Assembly: GCA_023391185.1 (NCBI GenBank)
Contig: JAEWBI010000015.1
Location: 1 to 20,234 of the forward strand
Source: Bacillota bacterium
GTDB lineage: Bacteria; Bacillota_I; Bacilli_A; RF39; UBA660
DNA length: 20,234 nucleotides
Direction: 5' to 3'
In this document: one piece after another, positions 8,801-16,002 of the stretch
How the letters are laid out: each line of letters opens with the position of its first letter
Position numbering within the stretch: the stretch's first letter is position 1
Position numbers and translations under genes: made by a program
The notes under the pieces: generated by a model
Told to the model about the DNA's origin: nothing
Database searches by the model: none
What the model saw: the letters and a program-made list of their open reading frames with translations, nothing else

Positions 8801-8939
8801 TTCCTACCACTATTCAGGAACTACATTTAATGATACATCAATGATAGCAGGTAATGCTGTTATGCCAAGTTTAGCAACAACTACAGAAACTGGACATAGC
8901 GGTAATGGATTGGCACGTTTTACATATTTAGGAAATTAA
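5850..8939 (+). CDS. Prepilin-type N-terminus giant glycine-rich surface protein with BIG2 and discoidin-like domains
   Basis: The N-terminus is a class III (type IV pilin) signal: MNKKG|FSLIELLAV, with the prepilin peptidase site after G5, the conserved Glu at mature position 5 (E10), and a hydrophobic helix to about residue 32. After an approximately 130-residue pilin-like region come a BIG2-like Ig fold (about 165-245, with TSEDENIAKVDENG and GTTTITV), a linker, a Gly/Ala/Ser-rich block (about 383-590), and an ALK-type glycine-rich domain opened by YSGDYQKFTAPVSGNYKIE (about 599-617). That domain is split: GGGATDVR (693-700) should run straight into DFDSIKSRIMVAGGG (848-862), but about 149 discoidin-like residues lie between. 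It would be inserted by type II/IV pilus-like machinery, none of which is here. The RBS is AGCAGG. At 1029 residues it is far larger than a normal pilin, so a tip adhesin or minor pilin is likely. Confidence 0.85.
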   Translation: MNKKGFSLIELLAVIIVLIIITFIATMVITKIASEARKEAAKTSFNAYIKAVDTYLVICQMNKDDCKIDDGYRYYVAPNSNYIDYQIPSLGFTNILIPKVYAEEKINDNTSVYLNNIIKISGSYPTDGYFDIDDNKIDEAVCNFGGYRIIYDNQKIYVEGETNEILVSDVSFEQTSYIIVKDATLQLNPTITPNNATNKNLIYTSEDENIAKVDENGLITGVNNGTTTITVKTGSITKKIEIIVGQIYVDGDTIYKDTLYDAISSYYLINSGTYTLHLANDEEILTEIYVINGDTNYTTTPTLCDNVVDTKMCIYKYNGNLTVDASVTLTPQVRKKGFLIYVEKKLINNGNISMTARGASAVGQNVLLYKNSNNTYEYIPAVGSGGGAAVALSNADSISIAGKAGVDGSNRATGGGGSGGVFNNVSGYSGSGPGGAGTSYSGGAGGGATTSRGVTYYGNAGSSTGGAGGAGKSNTYSNTGGYAAGGGAGNPGGAGVGSSCCTHNPGGAGTGGLLMIYTGAFENNGTISSNGSQGGYGTGASGGSSGGGSINIFANTINSYGNIVANGGATQTYGAPGGQGTINVGQIYNNNFYNYIFGYSGDYQKFTAPVSGNYKIELWGAQGGFSRYLTNNSGGLVGGGLGAYTLGTTYLAAGQSLYVYVGGAGKDGATNYRLTSFNGGSAGGISYQGGSSGGGATDVRLTPENKKYRYIRDYLTGSNVNNGNHWVELQVYDTKGNLISTGKQVSSNCVGMTDFAALTDGVTTSSAYIYSSACNGVETYVEIDLGAEYEIGEVKVWHYYTDNRIYITKVQLLNDDKTKSVEMFNSVTDGTYPEISVGRTYTFDGTIDFDSIKSRIMVAGGGAGSSNWTNARTGGYGGALVGGPGLLNSGAAAHPLATGGTQISGGNPGGSSGLGLYGKFGDGGAAQISHGGGGGGGYYGGGGGGVISSGVSSGAGGSSYISGYEGCVGINAISTSSNIIVLSNSYHYSGTTFNDTSMIAGNAVMPSLATTTETGHSGNGLARFTYLGN
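6342..6584 (+). other. Segment encoding the BIG2-like Ig domain
   Basis: Residues 165-245 show the bacterial Ig-like group 2 pattern: LQLNPTITPNNATNKNLIYT, then a D-x-N-I-A-x-V-D-x-N-G-L-I-T-G turn, then GTTTITVKTGS. Such domains act as stalks or adhesive modules in surface proteins. Confidence 0.75.
6996..7619 (+). repeat. Low-complexity Gly/Ala/Ser-rich coding block
   Basis: About 200 residues built from irregular G-G-A-G, S-G-G-A-G-G-G and N-P-G-G-A-G units, encoded largely by GGT, GGA and GCT. The base composition is locally far richer in G than the rest of the window. It is coding and in frame throughout. Confidence 0.8.
7950..8396 (+). other. Segment encoding a discoidin (F5/8 type C)-like insert
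   Basis: Residues 701-849 begin YRYIRDYLTGSNVNNGNHWV with E-L-Q-V-Y-D following, and continue through LTDGVTTSSAYIY to TYVEIDLGAEYEIGEVKVW and ITKVQLLNDD. This order of strands (W-V-E-L-Q, D-G, V-E-I-D-L-G, I-x-x-V-x-V-W) is that of galactose-binding-like discoidin domains, which usually bind glycans or lipids. It sits as an insertion inside a single glycine-rich domain. Confidence 0.65.
8640..8684 (+). repeat. GGT/GGC triplet repeat tract in the coding region
   Basis: Five GGT and two GGC codons, then TAC TAC, then six more GGT/GGC codons, encode G7-Y-Y-G6 (residues 931-945). Triplet slippage here would change length without breaking frame. Confidence 0.8.
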
Positions 8940-8946
8940 TAAAATT

Positions 8947-8979
8947 AAAACATTAATTCGTTTGAACTAATGTTTTTTT
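8947..8979. terminator. Bidirectional terminator between the prepilin-like gene and gerB
   Basis: AAAACATTA (8947-8955) and TAATGTTTT (8968-8976) form the stem; TTC/GAA can extend it across a mismatch. On the plus strand T's follow to 8979, ending the 5850-8939 transcript. On the minus strand it ends the ger operon, whose TAA stop (8955-8953) is inside the stem. Confidence 0.75.
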
Positions 8980-10068
8980 ATTTTCTTCTTTCTTTTTTTT
9001 ATATAAACCATATGCAAAAATAACTACTGGAAGCAAGACTTGAATTGGAAATGCATAAATTATATAAATTGATGCAAAATCAAACATATCTATGACATCT
9101 TCAAATAAGAAAGGGCATATTGCTAAAATTAATAAACATGATGGAACAATCAATTTTTTATAATCTAAATTTTTAGATAAATGTGCAAGACCTTTAGATA
9201 CTACTATCGCTAGCAATGTTATTTTAGTAACCCCTGCTAAAACAAAATTAATAGTTATTACTCCCTCTATTCTTGTTAAAAATTCTCCAAGCTTTATAAT
9301 TCGCGCAGCTTCATACGATGAAAATAATGAATTTTTTAGTAAAGGGACACCTAAAACCATAATATTTCTAAATAGTATTATAATTAGGATTAAACCTGAT
9401 ATGAATATCCCTATTAGAAAGGTTTTCTTTTCTTTATTTTTTAATTTGAAACAATCTGCCATTCCCAAAAGAAATGTGATTTCTGAAAATGGAGCCATAA
9501 AAATAGAGAAGGCAGCAGAAGAAATTTGTTTAAAATTATGTTCCAGAACTGGTTTTAGATTATCAAACTCTATTACTGGAGTAGAAAGAATAATAGTAAA
9601 TATTATAGTCAACGCTATTATTGCTATACAAATTGGTCCCCATCTTGATAAGATATTAATTCCACTTTTAGCTAAGTAAATTACTATTAACATTAATGAA
9701 AGCATAACTGGGAATGGAGGAGTATTTGATAATGTAGTTATTTCAACAAATTCTGAAAAAATACGCAATTCTATAGAAACTAAATATAGTGCATTCAAAA
9801 AAAACAGAAAGTTTAAAATTTTTCCTATGTTCTTGCCAAATAGAATATCCATTATTTCATAAATATTTTTTTCGGGAAACATGGATATAATTTTCGAAAA
9901 AATAAGTACAATAGGAATAGAAAAAATAAAAGAAAATAATAATGCTATCCATGAATCTTGGCCAACATCTGAATTAATGTTAACTCCTATTACAACACTA
10001 CTTCCAAATAAAAATAATACTAATAAAAATATTAACTGTCTTGATGTCAAACTTTCTTTTACACTCAT
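8953..10068 (-). CDS. gerB: Germinant receptor B subunit (GerAB/ArcD/ProY-family permease)
   Basis: This 371-residue membrane protein has about ten hydrophobic helices, the fold of amino-acid/polyamine permeases, and the normal length of GerAB-family subunits. Family landmarks are the N-terminal SRQ (9-11), DSWIALLFSF after helix 1, FPEKNIYEI (64-72), SRWGP before helix 5, and the long re-entrant motif SSYEAARIIKLGEFLTRIEG. In characterised receptors this subunit sits in the inner spore membrane and forms the germinant-binding site. It is the last gene of the operon, 22 bases after the small D-like subunit, with RBS AGAAGAGG. Which germinant it senses cannot be read from the sequence. The symbol denotes the subunit class, since several ger operons may exist in the genome. 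Confidence 0.92.
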   Translation of the reverse strand: MSVKESLTSRQLIFLLVLFLFGSSVVIGVNINSDVGQDSWIALLFSFIFSIPIVLIFSKIISMFPEKNIYEIMDILFGKNIGKILNFLFFLNALYLVSIELRIFSEFVEITTLSNTPPFPVMLSLMLIVIYLAKSGINILSRWGPICIAIIALTIIFTIILSTPVIEFDNLKPVLEHNFKQISSAAFSIFMAPFSEITFLLGMADCFKLKNKEKKTFLIGIFISGLILIIILFRNIMVLGVPLLKNSLFSSYEAARIIKLGEFLTRIEGVITINFVLAGVTKITLLAIVVSKGLAHLSKNLDYKKLIVPSCLLILAICPFLFEDVIDMFDFASIYIIYAFPIQVLLPVVIFAYGLYKKKKEENKKTLVQTN

Positions 10069-10090
10069 ATTATTCCTCTTCTCATTTTAG

Positions 10091-10291
10091 TTATTTTTTT
10101 ATTATGGCTCTTAATATATTTGATAAAATAGGAACTGGCAATTCAAAGACATATGCTAATGTTAATGCAAAACTAATAAAATATAAGACTATATATATTA
10201 TATTTTGTCCCTTATTCTGCTTTTTCTTAACATTTAGATAATCAAAAATAAATAATAATAGATATGTTGTTATTGCTATTAAAAATAACAT
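10091..10291 (-). CDS. Small two-helix protein, candidate germinant receptor D subunit
   Basis: The 66 residues make two transmembrane helices (about 1-19 and 31-50) joined by a basic loop (VKKKQNKGQ), followed by a short amphipathic tail ending IIKK. It lies inside the ger operon, 12 bases after the C-subunit gene and 22 bases before the B-subunit gene. Small two-helix proteins of about this size, encoded in ger operons of Bacillus species, have been described as D subunits that modulate receptor function. Size, topology and position match that description; sequence similarity was not checked. The ATG follows a GGAGG site (AAAAGGAGGAATAT). Confidence 0.72.
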   Translation of the reverse strand: MLFLIAITTYLLLFIFDYLNVKKKQNKGQNIIYIVLYFISFALTLAYVFELPVPILSNILRAIIKK

Positions 10292-10303
10292 ATATTCCTC
10301 CTT

Positions 10304-11461
10304 TTATCTTGTAAATCCTGTATTAAGAATCTTTATTTCAGATTCCACATCAACTTTAATGTTTATAAATTTCTCATTAAATACATCTTTAATTTCTTTC
10401 CACTTTTTTGGATTTTTACTGTGCAAAAGTTTCCCATATCCTAAAATGTCAGTTTCATATCTAGTTTGAATTTTCGTTATTACATCTTCTATTCTTTCTT
10501 TTACTATTTCACCAGCCTGTTTTTCCAGTTTAGTTATATCTGTAGACGTTATTTTATGATTTCTATCTTTAAGTTCTCCTATAACTACTTCAGTATTTGT
10601 TGTGACTTTAATTCTAAGATCATTTTCATCTTGTGAAGTATATTTTTGTGAAGATTTGCTACTAATTATTTCAAAAGATACATTTTGTAATTCTGTATCA
10701 TCTGCATTTATTTTAGTATTGATAGTTATAATTCCACCATCTAACATACCTTTTGCTAATAGATAGTATTTTGTATCTTCACTTGATAAATAATTAACAA
10801 ATTTATCTTCTTTAAAAACTGCAATACCATTTACCTCGCAAACATCCTTTTCATTATTATTAGTTATATGTACTGCTGGCAATGTTAAAGAAACTCCTTC
10901 GGAATTTATAATATTATATATTTTGTACATTGGTTTTTTTTCTGTAGAACTAGTCATTAATTGATCTTTATCAACAATATTTTGTATATCTTGAGATACA
11001 GTTGTGCTAGTAACTTTATCTGCTTTTAAAATTGCAGATGCTGATTTTTCTTGGGATATAACTACCTCAAGTGTTTCTCTAAGCTCTGGATCTCTAGCAA
11101 ACCAGTCTATTATTGAATTTATTCCATCTTCTTTTACAATTCTTTGACTAACAATTATTATTTTTGATTGTGCAAAATATAATTTATTTGCAGCTCTTTT
11201 TTTAGCATTTCGAACTGCATCAAAAATCGTTTTTCCTGTCGATTCAATAATCTTAGTTTTAATTGGTTGTCCTACACCAGTGCCTTGAAGATCATATATT
11301 TCGAAACTTAATTTATAATGGTCATCGTATTTATCTATAGCTGTTCCTGCCACAATTGTCATTTCATTTAACCCTCTATAATTCCAACAACCTGTCGTTG
11401 ATAGAGTAACAAAAACTATTATTATAAAAAGAAATAATTTTTTACGCATTTTTATCACCAT
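10304..11461 (-). CDS. gerC: Germinant receptor C subunit, Ger(x)C-family lipoprotein
   Basis: The N-terminus is a lipoprotein signal peptide ending STTGC, so C25 would be lipid-modified and the protein anchored on the outer face of the inner spore membrane. Family features follow: CWNYRGLNEM, ending in a hydrophobic strand MTIVAGTAID, KTIFDAVRNAKKRA, FARDPELRETLEVVIS (121-136), and a C-terminal part LHSKNPKKWKEIKDVF plus I-K-I-L-N-T-G. Length (385) is normal. The frame overlaps the A-subunit gene. An internal ATG at 11449-11447 (M5), preceded by GGTGAT five bases upstream, gives the compact start MRKKLFLF and an 8-nt overlap, and is probably the real start. Translational coupling to gerA is likely. 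Confidence 0.9.
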   Translation of the reverse strand: MVIKMRKKLFLFIIIVFVTLSTTGCWNYRGLNEMTIVAGTAIDKYDDHYKLSFEIYDLQGTGVGQPIKTKIIESTGKTIFDAVRNAKKRAANKLYFAQSKIIIVSQRIVKEDGINSIIDWFARDPELRETLEVVISQEKSASAILKADKVTSTTVSQDIQNIVDKDQLMTSSTEKKPMYKIYNIINSEGVSLTLPAVHITNNNEKDVCEVNGIAVFKEDKFVNYLSSEDTKYYLLAKGMLDGGIITINTKINADDTELQNVSFEIISSKSSQKYTSQDENDLRIKVTTNTEVVIGELKDRNHKITSTDITKLEKQAGEIVKERIEDVITKIQTRYETDILGYGKLLHSKNPKKWKEIKDVFNEKFINIKVDVESEIKILNTGFTR

Positions 11462-13001
11462 TATTGACCCTATTTCTAATTAAGTTATTATTATTTGCAA
11501 CATCAAAAGGACGTTTACTTAGGCTAGTCCACGGCATACGTATAAATTCATCTTTTGCCTTTTTTGTCCAGCCTTGTTGTAAGAAATTAATTTGCATAAT
11601 TCCATATGATTTTAAATTTAATATGTGAATTAGCCAGTAACAACTCGCAATTATAAATCCAAATATTCCAAACATTGAGGCCAAAATAAGAATTGTGAAT
11701 TTTAAAACTAAACTTGAAGCATTCATTTTTGGGACTAATAAACTTGTTATCCCTGTTAATCCTACTACAATTATCATTGGTGCAGCTACTAACTTAGCAG
11801 TTACTGCAGCCTGTCCTATTACTAAAGCCCCAACTATACTAAGAGTTTGCCCTATACCAGTAGGCATTCTGACACCTGTTTCTCTTATTATTTCAAAAAC
11901 AAATAGCATTATGAACGCTTCCAAAGCAGCAGGTAAAGGGACACTTTGTCTTTCAAGTGTTATATTTAAAAACAATGAAGTTGGCATCATTTCGTGATGA
12001 AATGCAACTATAGCTATATATAGTGCTGGAATAGTCGATGTCATAAAGAAACCAATCATTCTTATTATTCTTGAAAAAGAACTATAATAAAATCCTAAAT
12101 AATAGTCTTCACTACTTTGAAAATTTTCAATGAATAGATATGGAAGCGTTAAAACCATTGGAGTTCCATCAACAATTATAGCAATTCTACCCTCTAGTAA
12201 CTTTCCAACTACAACATCTGGTCTTTCAGTATTTCCAATTGTCCTAAATGGAGAATACTTATTATCCTTTATTAACTCAATCAAATAATTACTGTCTAAT
12301 ATTCCATCAATATTTATTTTATTAAGCCTTTCATTTAGTTCTTTTAAAATTTCAGGTTTGATTATACTATTCATATAACATATAGCTATTTTAGTATTAG
12401 ATCTTTTTCCAAATGTTCTATACTCTACTTTAAGGTCATTCGTCCTTAATTTCCTATGAAGCATTGATATATTAAATAAGATTGACTCAGTGAATCCTTC
12501 TCTGGGTCCCATTAATATTCTTTCATTTTCTGGCTCTGTAACAGATCTAAGATTAAATTTTTGAGTATTTATCAGTAAAACTTCCTTATATCCATCTATA
12601 AATAGAGCTGTTTCTCCATATGTGATACCTTCAACAATATCTTTAATATTATTAACTTTCTTTATCCCATTTACTTGAATAATTTTCTTTTCTACAATAT
12701 CTATAAAATCATTTTTTGCTTTTTTTATTTTAGACAAGATAAGTGGTTTAATAATATTATCATTTATTACTTCAGCATTTATTAAACCTTCACAATACAT
12801 AATAAAATATTTTAAATTTGAATGATTCTCGTTTGTAATTTCTCTAGTAATAATAGTCGCTACTTTTTTAAATAGTTCAGAAAGGAGACTCATATTTTCG
12901 TCCAAGTTTTCTGATAAAGTATAATCTTCTAGGTTATTATTTAATCTTGTAATTTCATTTTCAATTAGTAATTCTTTATTTTTGTTATTAAAAACTGGCA
13001 T
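11442..13001 (-). CDS. gerA: Germinant receptor A subunit, GerA family
   Basis: The 519 residues have the two-part layout of GerAA-type subunits. A soluble N-terminal half (1-about 285) carries GPREGFTESI (165-174), the TFGKRSNTKIAI strand and NTERPDVVVGKLLEGRIAII (257-276) with the following VDGTP. A membrane half (about 286-465) carries SIVGALVIGQAAV and RMPTGIGQTLS (378-388). The tail has the usual WTSLSKRPFD. This is the first gene of the operon and shares a four-gene unit with C, D-like and B genes. The RBS AAAGG is ten bases before the ATG. The 83 bases upstream contain the enolase terminator and a -10-like AATACTA (similar to the SigG -10) but no matching -35, so forespore control is expected rather than shown. 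Confidence 0.93.
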   Translation of the reverse strand: MPVFNNKNKELLIENEITRLNNNLEDYTLSENLDENMSLLSELFKKVATIITREITNENHSNLKYFIMYCEGLINAEVINDNIIKPLILSKIKKAKNDFIDIVEKKIIQVNGIKKVNNIKDIVEGITYGETALFIDGYKEVLLINTQKFNLRSVTEPENERILMGPREGFTESILFNISMLHRKLRTNDLKVEYRTFGKRSNTKIAICYMNSIIKPEILKELNERLNKINIDGILDSNYLIELIKDNKYSPFRTIGNTERPDVVVGKLLEGRIAIIVDGTPMVLTLPYLFIENFQSSEDYYLGFYYSSFSRIIRMIGFFMTSTIPALYIAIVAFHHEMMPTSLFLNITLERQSVPLPAALEAFIMLFVFEIIRETGVRMPTGIGQTLSIVGALVIGQAAVTAKLVAAPMIIVVGLTGITSLLVPKMNASSLVLKFTILILASMFGIFGFIIASCYWLIHILNLKSYGIMQINFLQQGWTKKAKDEFIRMPWTSLSKRPFDVANNNNLIRNRVNNGDKNA

Positions 13002-13070
13002 ATTTATCTAACCTTTCTATAGCTATAGTATTTTTTAATATCTTTCCCTTTTTTTATTAAATTTATTCAC

Positions 13071-13098
13071 AAAAAAAAGAAACTTTATTGGTTTCTTT
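13071..13098 (-). terminator. Intrinsic terminator of enolase, stop codon in the loop
   Basis: AAAGAAAC (13076-13083) and GTTTCTTT (13091-13098) form an 8-bp perfect stem around a 7-nt loop, followed on the minus strand by five T (13075-13071). The TAA stop (13087-13085) is in the loop. It separates enolase from the ger operon. Confidence 0.8.
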
Positions 13099-14323
13099 CA
13101 ATATCTTCTTCAATACGTATTAACTGATTATATTTACACATGCGATCAGTTCTAGATAGTGAACCAGTTTTTACTTGTCCTAAATCAAGTCCAACTGCTA
13201 AATCTGAAATAAATGTTTCTTCTGTTTCACCGCTTCTATGTGAAATAATTGTTTTATAATTGTTTTTTTTAGCTAATTCAATGGTTTCAAGCATTTCTGT
13301 TATTGTTCCTATTTGATTAGCTTTTAGTAATATTGCATTAGCAATACCTTTATCTATTCCGCGTGCAAATATATCTTTATTTGTTACAAATAGATCATCT
13401 CCAACCAGTTGTATCTTAGCCCCAATTTTGTCAGTTAATTTTTTAAATCCATCATAATCATTTTCATCAAGAGCATCTTCAATACTTACTATTGGATAAG
13501 AATCTATTAAATTAATATAAAGTTCTATCAATTCATCACTCGTTAAAGTCTTGTTTTCTCCTTTTAATACATATAACCCATCACTATAAAATTCACTAGC
13601 TGCTATGTCAAGGGCAAAACAAACATCTTTACCTAGGGTATAATTTGCTTGAATTACAGCCTTAGAAATTAAATCTAAGGCTTCTTTATTACTACTTAAA
13701 TTTGGAGCAAAACCACCTTCATCACCTACGCCAGTACTATAACCATTTTCTTTTAGTATTTTTCTCAGTGTATGAAAAACCTCCGCGCCAATTCTTAGCC
13801 TCTCTTTAATAGAAGCAGCCTGAGGAATAATCATAAATTCTTGAAAATCTAAATTATTATCTGCATGAGCTCCACCATTTAATATATTCATCATTAAAAC
13901 AGGTAAGGACTTTCCACTTCCAACATATTTATAGAGTGGCATCTTTTTGAAAACTGATGCTGCTTTAAGGCAGGCCAAAGAGACTCCTAATATAGCGTTT
14001 GCTCCTAAATTACTCTTGTTTGCAGTGCCATCCAACTCAATCATTAAACTATCAATTTCTTTTTGATTTAAAACATCCATTCCAATTAATTTATTACGCA
14101 AAATAGTATTTACATTATTAACTGCCATTAATACTCCTTTGCCAAAATAACGCTTGTCATCGTTATCTCGTAACTCTAATGCCTCTTTTGATCCTGTTGA
14201 AGCTCCTGAGGGTACACTAGCTCTACCTATTTCACCTGTTTCAAGAATTACATCAACTTCCACTGTAGGGTTACCCCTAGAATCTAGTACTTCCCTTCCA
14301 ATAATATTTTTTATTTTTGACAT
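13085..14323 (-). CDS. eno: Enolase (phosphopyruvate hydratase)
   Basis: Enolase converts 2-phosphoglycerate to phosphoenolpyruvate in glycolysis. All family blocks are present: REVLDSRGNPTVEV (10-23), the mobile loop SGASTG (39-44), LNGGAHADN (148-156), GVGDEGGFAPN with catalytic E202, metal ligands D239 (FALDIAASEF), E282 (SIEDAL) and D309 (LVGDDLF), catalytic K334 (LLKANQIGT), SHRSGETEE (361-369), and K385. At 412 residues it is about 15-20 shorter than most bacterial enolases, the missing part being the C-terminal tail. The tail shows no sign of frameshift, and the terminator closes the reading frame cleanly. The start has AAGGAGG and a plausible promoter. Usually it clusters with other glycolytic genes; here it does not. 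Confidence 0.96.
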   Translation of the reverse strand: MSKIKNIIGREVLDSRGNPTVEVDVILETGEIGRASVPSGASTGSKEALELRDNDDKRYFGKGVLMAVNNVNTILRNKLIGMDVLNQKEIDSLMIELDGTANKSNLGANAILGVSLACLKAASVFKKMPLYKYVGSGKSLPVLMMNILNGGAHADNNLDFQEFMIIPQAASIKERLRIGAEVFHTLRKILKENGYSTGVGDEGGFAPNLSSNKEALDLISKAVIQANYTLGKDVCFALDIAASEFYSDGLYVLKGENKTLTSDELIELYINLIDSYPIVSIEDALDENDYDGFKKLTDKIGAKIQLVGDDLFVTNKDIFARGIDKGIANAILLKANQIGTITEMLETIELAKKNNYKTIISHRSGETEETFISDLAVGLDLGQVKTGSLSRTDRMCKYNQLIRIEEDIERNQ

Positions 14324-14360
14324 TATAATTCCTCCTTATATGTATTTTTGTTCTATATAT

Positions 14361-14390
14361 ATTATATATTATATTTAATATTTTAATCAA
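14361..14390 (-). promoter_or_regulatory. Possible SigA promoter of enolase
   Basis: TTGATT (minus strand, 14390-14385) is 18 bp from TATAAT (14366-14361), 38 bases before the start codon. A second TATAAT at 14373-14368 is too close to this -35. The region is nearly all A and T, so chance matches are likely. Confidence 0.42.
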
Positions 14391-14479
14391 ATTAAATTAA
14401 TATTGTCTTTTCTCGTTATAAAACAGCAAATCGTTTGTATGCATTTTAAAAAAATGTTAATCCTATAACTGGTGAGACA

Positions 14480-15889
14480 ATGATACAATATTATAAAATT
14501 AAAAACATAAATAATGAAGAGATATTATACATTTATTTAAATTATGACTATGAATTTGGAGAATTAGGAAAAAAAAATATAAGTATATTAAGTCAAGTAA
14601 AGAAAACAATAGAATTATCTAAATTTACAGGTGTTAAAATAGTTTTAATGGCAGGCACTATTGCTTTAGCGACATTATTATATACTGGCAATAGTTTTAA
14701 AGGTAATATTATTGCTGAAAATAATTCAAACTATTTAAGCCAAGGAATAGCTGAAAAAACTAATATTTTTGACAACCCTAATATACAGGATATAGAAACT
14801 AAATTTAGTAGTAATGATAGTGGCTTATTTATAGAAAACAATTCTGCTGAAGAAAAGAATAATATTAATGCAAATAGTGAAAAAACTCAGGAAAATATTA
14901 GTCCGAGTAAGCATACAGACCAAAAAGACATAACCACAAGTAATTCTACAAATCAAAGTAAACCTGGTACAGGAAATACTTCACCACAAGTCCAACAACC
15001 AGTTCCTAATACAGGTACTAATACAAACCAAAGTACCACTCCTTCACAACCTGCCGAGCAACCGGTAACGCAGCAACCAGCTCCACAAGAAGAAGCAAAA
15101 ACTATTGTAACAGTTTATAGAAATAATGGTACTGTTATGCAAATAGAGTTAGAAGAATATCTTGTAGGAGTTGTGGCTGCAGAAATACCAGCTTCTTTTA
15201 ACATTGAAGCTCTAAAAGCACAAGCTATTGTAGCTAGAACATACACACTTAAGAGAATGAGTAGAGGACTAATTTTAACTGATACAGTAGCGACTCAAGA
15301 ATATATAGACACAAATCAAATGAAGACTAAATGGCAAGGTGATTTTCAAAAATATTATGACAAGATAAAGCTTGCTGTTGACTCAACAAAAGCAAAATAT
15401 ATTACTTATAATGGTGTTTATATTGATGCAGTATACCATTCAACTAGCAACGGATACACTGAAGACTCAGTATATGTTTGGGGTAATAGTATTCCATATT
15501 TAAAATCAGTAGAAAGTAGTTGGGACAAAACAGCTTCATCGTATTTAAGAACTGAAACTAAAGACAATAATACTATTTTAAATATTTTAGGTATATCAAT
15601 AAGTAGTGATACACCTGTAGAAATATTAAGCAGAAACGCCAGCGGAAGAATAACTTCAATAAAAATAGGAGACTCAACTTATACTGGTGTTAATCTTAGA
15701 AATTTGCTAGGACTTAGATCAGCAGATTTTGATATATTGGTGCAGGATGGAAATCTTGTTTTCACTACAAGAGGTTATGGTCATGGTGTTGGTATGAGTC
15801 AGTATGGTGCAAACGGAATGGCAAATTCTGGATATAATTATAATCAAATACTTACCCATTACTATCAAGGAGTAAGAATTGTTGGATAA
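14480..15889 (+). CDS. spoIID: SpoIID/LytB-domain cell-wall protein (probable lytic transglycosylase)
   Basis: SpoIID cleaves glycan strands of denuded peptidoglycan and works with SpoIIM/SpoIIP during engulfment of the forespore. The C-terminal domain (about 208-469) has LEEYLVGVVAAEIPASF with candidate catalytic E235, KAQAIVARTYTL, YHSTSNGYTED (319-329) and GYGHGVGMSQYGA (432-444), ending in HYYQGV. A membrane anchor lies at about 52-70, preceded by some 50 residues that would be cytoplasmic, and followed by a disordered Thr/Gln/Pro/Asn-rich linker (about 80-205). At 469 residues it is longer than the Bacillus subtilis protein (about 340). There are no cysteines, so the cysteine zinc site reported in the Clostridioides difficile homologue is absent. 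The RBS is GGTGAG. A non-sporulation SpoIID/LytB paralogue cannot be excluded, but the nearby ger operon favours sporulation. Confidence 0.85.
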   Translation: MIQYYKIKNINNEEILYIYLNYDYEFGELGKKNISILSQVKKTIELSKFTGVKIVLMAGTIALATLLYTGNSFKGNIIAENNSNYLSQGIAEKTNIFDNPNIQDIETKFSSNDSGLFIENNSAEEKNNINANSEKTQENISPSKHTDQKDITTSNSTNQSKPGTGNTSPQVQQPVPNTGTNTNQSTTPSQPAEQPVTQQPAPQEEAKTIVTVYRNNGTVMQIELEEYLVGVVAAEIPASFNIEALKAQAIVARTYTLKRMSRGLILTDTVATQEYIDTNQMKTKWQGDFQKYYDKIKLAVDSTKAKYITYNGVYIDAVYHSTSNGYTEDSVYVWGNSIPYLKSVESSWDKTASSYLRTETKDNNTILNILGISISSDTPVEILSRNASGRITSIKIGDSTYTGVNLRNLLGLRSADFDILVQDGNLVFTTRGYGHGVGMSQYGANGMANSGYNYNQILTHYYQGVRIVG

Positions 15890-15946
15890 AAACTTAATAA
15901 ACGAAAGAATTTAATAATAAATTTAGAATTAATATAAATAATTAAT

Positions 15947-15979
15947 AAAAAACTAACAAAAATGATTTGTTAGTTTTTT
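15947..15979. terminator. Strong bidirectional terminator after the SpoIID-domain gene
   Basis: A perfect 14-bp stem joins positions 15947-15960 (A6-CTAAC-AAA) to 15966-15979 (TTTG-TTAG-T6) with the 5-nt loop AATGA. The T-run and A-run at its base make it usable in both directions, for the plus-strand SpoIID gene and the minus-strand gene ending at 16003. Confidence 0.85.
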
Positions 15980-16002
15980 AATTATATAACATGACCAAAA
16001 AG

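Noticed and set aside
13002..13070. SigG promoter for the ger operon
   Set aside because: TGAATA and AATACTA are both present but about 31 bp apart, too far for a SigG promoter (about 17-18 bp).
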